Positions 60,084-64,000 of a stretch of 64,000 nucleotides of DNA are shown here, piece by piece (positions within the stretch are counted from its first letter, which is position 1; every line of letters starts with the position of its first letter). Below the pieces are notes generated by a model, which was not told the DNA's origin, searched no databases, and was given only the letters and a program-made list of their open reading frames with translations. The translations under genes and the position numbers were made by a program. The DNA comes from JANMDU01 sp031376455 (GTDB lineage Bacteria > Pseudomonadota > Gammaproteobacteria > Burkholderiales > Burkholderiaceae_C): positions 124,001-188,000 of the forward strand of contig JANMDU010000001.1 of NCBI GenBank assembly GCA_031376455.1. Reading direction: 5' to 3'.

Positions 60084-60149
60084 TTCGTGAAAGCTTAACA
60101 GCATGACGGCTTGCCGTAGTTCGTGAGTTTTAGCGAGCTTTCACGAAAT
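60084..60149. promoter_or_regulatory. Inverted repeat upstream of pckG
   Basis: TTTTCGTGAAAGCTTA (about 60082-60097) and GCGAGCTTTCACGAAATC (about 60132-60149) are complementary over TTTCGTGAAAGCT / AGCTTTCACGAAA. They lie 27-95 bases before the pckG ATG, suggesting a regulator site or leader hairpin. Confidence 0.45.
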
Positions 60150-60175
60150 CTGATTTTTATCTTTAGGACAAACCG

Positions 60176-62083
60176 ATGAACGCACCTGTGATGCAAGGTC
60201 TCGAATTAGGGACGCCGAGCTATGTCAAAAATGCCAAGCTGATCGCTTGGGTGGCCGATATGGCCGCGCTGTGTAAGCCCGTTGCCATTCATTGGTGCGA
60301 TGGCAGCCAAGCGGAATACGATGCGCTTTGTCAACAACTGGTGGATGCCGGCACGTTTAAGAAACTCAATCCCACCAAGCGCCCCGGTTCGTTTCTGGCT
60401 TGGAGCGATCCCAGCGACGTCGCTCGCGTGGAAGACCGCACCTACATTTGCTCTGAGCGCAAAGAAGATGCGGGTCCTACCAACAATTGGGCAGCACCTG
60501 CTGAGATGCGAGCCACACTGAACCCACTGTTTGACGGCTCAATGGCTGGCCGCACGATGTATGTCGTGCCCTTCTCGATGGGCCCGCTGGGCAGCGATAT
60601 CGCTCACATCGGCATTGAGTTGTCTGACTCGCCCTACGTCGCTGTCAACATGCGCATCATGACGCGCATGGGCAAAGCGGTGTATGACGTGATTGGTGTG
60701 AATGGGGATTACGTACCTTGCGTCCACACCGTCGGCGCGCCCTTAGACACAAGTTCAGCCGCAGGCGAAAGAGATGTGAGCTGGCCTTGCAACAAAACTA
60801 AATACATCGTCCATTACCCCGAGACGCGCGAGATCTGGAGTTACGGCTCGGGCTACGGCGGCAATGCATTGCTCGGCAAAAAATGCTTTGCCCTGCGCAT
60901 TGCCTCCACGATGGGTAGAGCAGCTGCACAAGAGCCCTCCGGTAGCCCAGGCTGGCTCGCCGAGCACATGCTGATCCTCGGTGTCACCAATCCCCAAGGT
61001 AAAAAATACCACGTCGCTGCTGCCTTCCCATCAGCCTGCGGCAAGACTAATTTCGCCATGATGATCCCGCCCGCTGGATTTGAAGGCTGGAAAGTCACCA
61101 CCGTGGGTGACGATATCGCTTGGATCAAGCCACAAGCTGACGGCACACTCCGCGCCATCAACCCCGAGGCCGGCTACTTCGGCGTGGCTCCCGGCACGAA
61201 TACGCTCACCAACCCCAACTGCATGGCCAGCTTAGGCAAAGACGTGATCTACACCAACGTCGCTTTAACGGATGACGGCGATGTCTGGTGGGAAGGCATG
61301 TCTGAGGCCCCTGCGCACGCCATCGATTGGCAAGGCAAAGAATGGTCGCCCGCCATTGCCAAGGAGACCGGTGCAAAAGCCGCCCATCCCAACGCCCGCT
61401 TCACCGTTGCCGCCACGAACAATCCCGCCCTCGATCCAGAGTGGGACAACCCAGCCGGCGTAAAAATCGATGCTTTCCTGTTCGGCGGCCGCCGCTCCAC
61501 GACCGTGCCTTTGGTCACCGAAGCGCGCAATTGGCAAGAAGGCGTCTACATGGCCGCCACCATGGGCTCCGAGACCACCGCCGCAGCATTTGGACAGCAA
61601 GGCGTTGTCCGCCGCGACCCATTCGCCATGCTGCCCTTCATGGGCTACAACATGAGCGATTATTTCCAGCATTGGCTCAACCTCGGCGAGAAACTCGCAG
61701 CAAGCGGCGTGAATGCAAGCAACACAAGCGTTGCGTTGCCAAAAATCTTCACCACCAACTGGTTTCGCAAGGGAGAAGACGGCAAATTCATCTGGCCCGG
61801 CTACGGCGAAAACATGCGCGTTTTGAAGTGGATGATTGACCGCATTGAAGGCCAAGCCGCTGGCGTTGAACATGCATTTGGCATCAGTCCAAAATACGAA
61901 GAACTTAACTGGACAGGCCTCGATTTCTCTGCCACGCAATTCGCCAACGTCACCAGCATCGACAAAGCCGCTTGGGGCGCAGAGCTCAAACTTCACGAAG
62001 AGCTCTTCACGCAATTGGCCTATCACCTGCCCGCTGAGCTCACAACAGCCAAGGCTGCGTTAGAGAAGCGATTAGCGGCGTAA
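60176..62083 (+). CDS. pckG: Phosphoenolpyruvate carboxykinase (GTP)
   Basis: A 635-residue protein of family length. The kinase P-loop is FPSACGKTNFAMM (residues about 284-296), followed by VGDDIAWIKP and FLFGGRRSTTVPLV. It converts oxaloacetate and GTP to phosphoenolpyruvate in gluconeogenesis. The 5' gap of 169 bases holds an inverted-repeat-like TTTCGTGAAAGC / AGCTTTCACGAAA pair (about 60084-60148) that may be regulatory. Confidence 0.96.
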   Translation: MNAPVMQGLELGTPSYVKNAKLIAWVADMAALCKPVAIHWCDGSQAEYDALCQQLVDAGTFKKLNPTKRPGSFLAWSDPSDVARVEDRTYICSERKEDAGPTNNWAAPAEMRATLNPLFDGSMAGRTMYVVPFSMGPLGSDIAHIGIELSDSPYVAVNMRIMTRMGKAVYDVIGVNGDYVPCVHTVGAPLDTSSAAGERDVSWPCNKTKYIVHYPETREIWSYGSGYGGNALLGKKCFALRIASTMGRAAAQEPSGSPGWLAEHMLILGVTNPQGKKYHVAAAFPSACGKTNFAMMIPPAGFEGWKVTTVGDDIAWIKPQADGTLRAINPEAGYFGVAPGTNTLTNPNCMASLGKDVIYTNVALTDDGDVWWEGMSEAPAHAIDWQGKEWSPAIAKETGAKAAHPNARFTVAATNNPALDPEWDNPAGVKIDAFLFGGRRSTTVPLVTEARNWQEGVYMAATMGSETTAAAFGQQGVVRRDPFAMLPFMGYNMSDYFQHWLNLGEKLAASGVNASNTSVALPKIFTTNWFRKGEDGKFIWPGYGENMRVLKWMIDRIEGQAAGVEHAFGISPKYEELNWTGLDFSATQFANVTSIDKAAWGAELKLHEELFTQLAYHLPAELTTAKAALEKRLAA

Positions 62084-62084
62084 A

Positions 62085-62152
62085 TATTGGCAGAAATGGC
62101 CAATAGCTGGCGTATTTACTGCGTGAAGTGCTACTGAATTTATAGCAATTCA
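62085..62152 (+). repeat. Dispersed element, copy 19
   Basis: TTGGCAGAAATGGCCAATAG, CTGGCGTATTTACTGCGTGA, AGTGCTACTGAATTTATAGC. Follows the pckG stop. The 445-base gap 62084-62528 holds only repeats. Confidence 0.8.
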
Positions 62153-62200
62153 TCCGGGGCCTATTGCTGATCAAGCAGCGGCTGCAAGGCGGAGCCGTCG

Positions 62201-62287
62201 CGCTTGGGGTATCCCACTTCGCGAATGTCCTCCGGCCTGGCCTTCGGCTGGGCCTCCCCCTTTATTTCGCTGCGTGAGATACCCCAA
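62201..62287 (+). repeat. Paired inverted repeat unit 3 (left arm)
   Basis: GCTTGGGGTATCCCACTTCG, CGAATGTCCTCCGGCC, TTTATTTCGCTGCGTGAGAT, ACCCC. Same family and orientation as unit 1. Confidence 0.85.
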
Positions 62288-62420
62288 CCGCGCCGCCTCA
62301 TCCTCGCGGCCTATTTGAAGTGCAAAAAATCTTCGTGCGCCTACAGTACCTATCTCCAATCATGTTGGCGCGCCACCGTGCAAACCTCTGTGCGCACAAA
62401 CCTGCGGTCTTTGTCTGTTG

Positions 62421-62515
62421 GCAGTGATTTGGGTGTTTCACGCAGCGACATAAAGGAGGAGACGGCAAAGCCGGCGGGGGACAGTCGCGAAGTGGAACGC
62501 CCAAAGCGCTGACAA
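62421..62515 (-). repeat. Paired inverted repeat unit 4 (right arm)
   Basis: GCAGTGATTTGGGTGTTTCA, CGCAGCGACATAAAGGAGGA, GACGGCAAAGCCGGCGGGGG, ending GCCCAAAGCGCTGAC. Inverse of unit 3, again about 135 bases apart. Confidence 0.85.
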
Positions 62516-62528
62516 CAGATAAAGAGCC

Positions 62529-63149
62529 ATGAGCGCCAACAAAGGCAAAATACAAGCCAACATGCACCACCTCATCCTCCCTGGCTGGCAAAACTCCGGC
62601 TCTGAGCATTGGCAAAGCCTCTGGGAAACCCAACTGAGCGCCCAAAGAGTCGAACAACACGACTGGATGCGTCCCCTGCGCGGCGACTGGATCACGCGGT
62701 TAGAAGACCATGTACTATCAATAAGTGAGCACTCCACGCAAGAGATGCGACGGCTGAATGCACAAAACGCTTCAAAAACAGAAGAAAAAGACATCCTCCT
62801 CATCGCTCACAGCCTCGGTTGTCATCTTGTTTCCGCATGGGCGGCTCTGTCCAAAAACACCCATCGCATCAAAGGCGCATTGCTTGTTGCTCCGCCCGAT
62901 GGGATTCGCGAAAACTTTCCACAAGAATTGAAAAGCTGGCGACCACCCGCTTTGCAAAAACTCCCCTTCCCCAGCATCTGCATCATCTCCAGCAACGATC
63001 CGTTTTGCGAGCCTCAGAGCGGCAAAGCCATGGCCGCAGCATGGGGCAGCCAGCTCGTTGAAATAGGAAACAAAGGCCACATCAATGCGGAGAGCGGTTT
63101 AGGAGATTGGCCGCAGGGCCAAGCCCTGCTGGCTCGGCTCAATGGCTGA
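62529..63149 (+). CDS. RBBP9/YdeN-family alpha/beta hydrolase
   Basis: A 206-residue protein; the start could be the ATG at 62529 or at 62562. HHLILPGWQNSGSEHWQSLW (residues about 12-32) is the family N-terminus, LLIAHSLGCHLV gives the serine elbow, SSNDPFC the acid and KGHINAESG the histidine. Substrate unknown. Residues about 61-83 (SISEHSTQEMRRLNA) match a degenerate reverse copy of the dispersed element. It stands upstream of a PIN pair and parB. Confidence 0.88.
   Translation: MSANKGKIQANMHHLILPGWQNSGSEHWQSLWETQLSAQRVEQHDWMRPLRGDWITRLEDHVLSISEHSTQEMRRLNAQNASKTEEKDILLIAHSLGCHLVSAWAALSKNTHRIKGALLVAPPDGIRENFPQELKSWRPPALQKLPFPSICIISSNDPFCEPQSGKAMAAAWGSQLVEIGNKGHINAESGLGDWPQGQALLARLNG
62712..62778 (-). 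repeat. Dispersed element, copy 20 (inside the YdeN-type gene)
   Basis: TACTATCAATAAGTGAGCAC, TCCACGCAAGAGATGCGACG, GCACAAAACGCTTCAAAAA. Degenerate but with all blocks in order. Confidence 0.55.
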
Positions 63150-63167
63150 TGGCTACAATCTAAAACT

Positions 63168-63629
63168 GTGTATACCCTCTATCTTGACCTTTGCTGCTAC
63201 AACCGCCCGTTTGATGATCAGAGTCAAATGCGAGTCAGGCTAGAGACGGAAGCCAAGTTGCAAATTCAGGCCTTGGCAAAGCAGAAACTCGTTGCACTCG
63301 TTTGGTCTTACGTCTTAGATTACGAAAACAGCCGCAATCCAATAGCCAGCCGGCAAGAGTCCATTGCTTTGTGGCGTGATATCGCTAGCCACCGAGTCCT
63401 AGGCGATACTCGAGTGCTGAATTTGGGCGAAGAAATAGCGGCCAACTATGAAATTAAGGGCTTTGATGCGTTGCATATTGCATGCGCTTTAACAGCAAAG
63501 GCTGATTTTTTGGTGACCACCGATGATCAACTGTTGCGCAAACTTAAAAATGCCGCCTTAGAGATTCGAGTGATTCCACCTGTCGAGGCGTTGAGTATTT
63601 TGGAGCAATGGTATGAAAGCCGAAATTGA
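63168..63629 (+). CDS. PIN-domain protein (putative toxin)
   Basis: A 153-residue protein with a GTG start at 63168. LYLDLCCYNRPFDDQSQ (residues about 4-20) is the first PIN acidic motif of the group with an NRPFDD signature, and GFDALHIACALTAKADFLVTTDD holds the later acidic residues. Probably an RNase toxin. It overlaps the next small gene by 17 bases, so toxin precedes antitoxin here. Confidence 0.82.
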   Translation: MYTLYLDLCCYNRPFDDQSQMRVRLETEAKLQIQALAKQKLVALVWSYVLDYENSRNPIASRQESIALWRDIASHRVLGDTRVLNLGEEIAANYEIKGFDALHIACALTAKADFLVTTDDQLLRKLKNAALEIRVIPPVEALSILEQWYESRN

Positions 63630-63807
63630 AGTGAAGACCTTGGGCATGCGTGCCTTGATCCATGCGCTAGGCGAAGTCGAAGCAGAGCGCTTTGTCAGCC
63701 TCGTCCAGCGCGAGCAGTTCGATTACACGCAGTGGCGGCAAAATCACCTGCCCGATTTATCTGTGCAGCAACTTCACGCGCTGGCGATTGCGCACCCAGT
63801 CACTTAA
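63613..63807 (+). CDS. Small partner of PIN toxin (putative antitoxin)
   Basis: A 64-residue acidic protein: MKAEIEVKTLGMRALIHALG, then EAERFVSLVQREQFDYTQW. This pattern is common in small genes coupled to PIN toxins, but it has no recognisable DNA-binding domain. It overlaps the toxin and ends 11 bases before parB. Confidence 0.65.
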   Translation: MKAEIEVKTLGMRALIHALGEVEAERFVSLVQREQFDYTQWRQNHLPDLSVQQLHALAIAHPVT

Positions 63808-63818
63808 CCCCTCATATC

Positions 63819-64000
63819 ATGGTCACCAAAAAACCTAAAGGCCTCGGCATGGGGCTCGAAGCCTTGCTCGGCCCCAAAGTCATCGACACGCCAGTGCAAC
63901 AAGTCAGCGGCTTTGGTCCGTCCAATCCAGGCCAGCCCGCATCGCTCAGATTAGATGATCTCGTGCCCGGCCAATACCAGCCGCGCACACGCATGGACGA
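63819..64000 (+). CDS. parB: ParB chromosome-partitioning protein (5' part only)
   Basis: Sixty codons from the ATG at 63819 to the window end: VTKKPKGLGMGLEALLG, then LRLDDLVPGQYQPRTRMDE, the ParB N-terminus with the start of the CTPase domain. ParB binds the parS sites found in mnmG and rsmG about 7 kb to the left. parA, usually just upstream, is not in the window. Confidence 0.93.
   Translation, partial: MVTKKPKGLGMGLEALLGPKVIDTPVQQVSGFGPSNPGQPASLRLDDLVPGQYQPRTRMD

Noticed and set aside
61265..62026. 253-codon minus-strand frame opposite pckG
   Set aside because: Antisense to a strongly conserved enzyme with no motif of its own.
1..64000. CRISPR arrays, tRNA or rRNA genes, classical transposases
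   Set aside because: Looked for regularly spaced direct repeats, cloverleaf-like CCA ends and DDE transposase motifs; none seen. The repeats present are dispersed, not spaced arrays.

Overview
The window is a chromosomal origin region of a betaproteobacterium, most likely order Burkholderiales and close to Comamonadaceae. Evidence: the run rpmH-rnpA-yidD-yidC-mnmE diverging from dnaA-dnaN-gyrB, with mnmG-rsmG and the start of parB further right; the order fur / bamE-dapB-exbB-exbD / leuS-lptE; and a methionine synthase that lacks its homocysteine domain, as is common in this order. Coding density is high and base composition is moderate, except in one visibly G+C-rich block at 30.4-39.9 kb. 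No tRNA, rRNA or CRISPR array was seen.

Layout. 1-22 kb: envelope and housekeeping genes (O-antigen ligase, AmpG, FMN-dependent glutamate synthase homologue with its LysR gene, Acg-like oxidoreductase, pncC-pgpA, fur, bamE, dapB, exbBD, a MazE/PIN pair, leuS, lptE, radA, lipB, a GST, mnmE, yidC, yidD, rnpA, rpmH). 22-28 kb: dnaA, dnaN, gyrB with DnaA boxes and a DnaA-trio-like track. 28.2-42.7 kb: an accessory island right after gyrB. It holds a DUF4160/DUF2442 pair, a C5-cytosine methyltransferase, and a convergent, translationally coupled five-gene operon (primary-type sigma-70 factor, GHKL/MORC-like ATPase, Z1 helicase, PD-(D/E)XK protein, AIPR protein). It continues with MNT/HEPN debris, a three-gene RelE-type toxin-antitoxin operon, a lone antitoxin-like gene and a mobile mystery A/B (HTH + Fic) pair. 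42.9-58.6 kb: alpha/beta hydrolase, FMN reductase, MFS transporter, SNF2/SWIM helicase, lipA, a cNMP-binding protein, metH, a GST, a lipocalin, rsmG and mnmG, with three parS-type sites inside rsmG and mnmG. 58.6-64 kb: modA and pckG between paired inverted repeats, a YdeN-type hydrolase, a PIN/antitoxin pair, and the 5' end of parB. No parA is present.

Two things stand out. First, the restriction-like ATPase/Z1/nuclease/AIPR operon begins with its own primary-type sigma factor, which has unrecognised N- and C-terminal extensions. Second, a dispersed element of about 65-75 bp occurs some 20 times. It is built of serial short palindromes (GCCGGC, TCTGCGCAGA, AGCGCT, CTATTA/TAATAG). Six copies lie in frame inside protein genes (leuS, metH, mnmE twice, the 5' end of pncC, and the YdeN-type hydrolase), always in the same orientation relative to the host gene. 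This resembles the Rickettsia palindromic elements. No copy was seen in the 28.2-39.9 kb part of the island, which suits later acquisition of that block.

Other repeats are three 100-130 bp near-perfect palindromes and two pairs of roughly 90 bp inverted units flanking modA-pckG. All assignments come from reading motifs and gene order by eye. Family names rest on recognised motifs, not on database searches.
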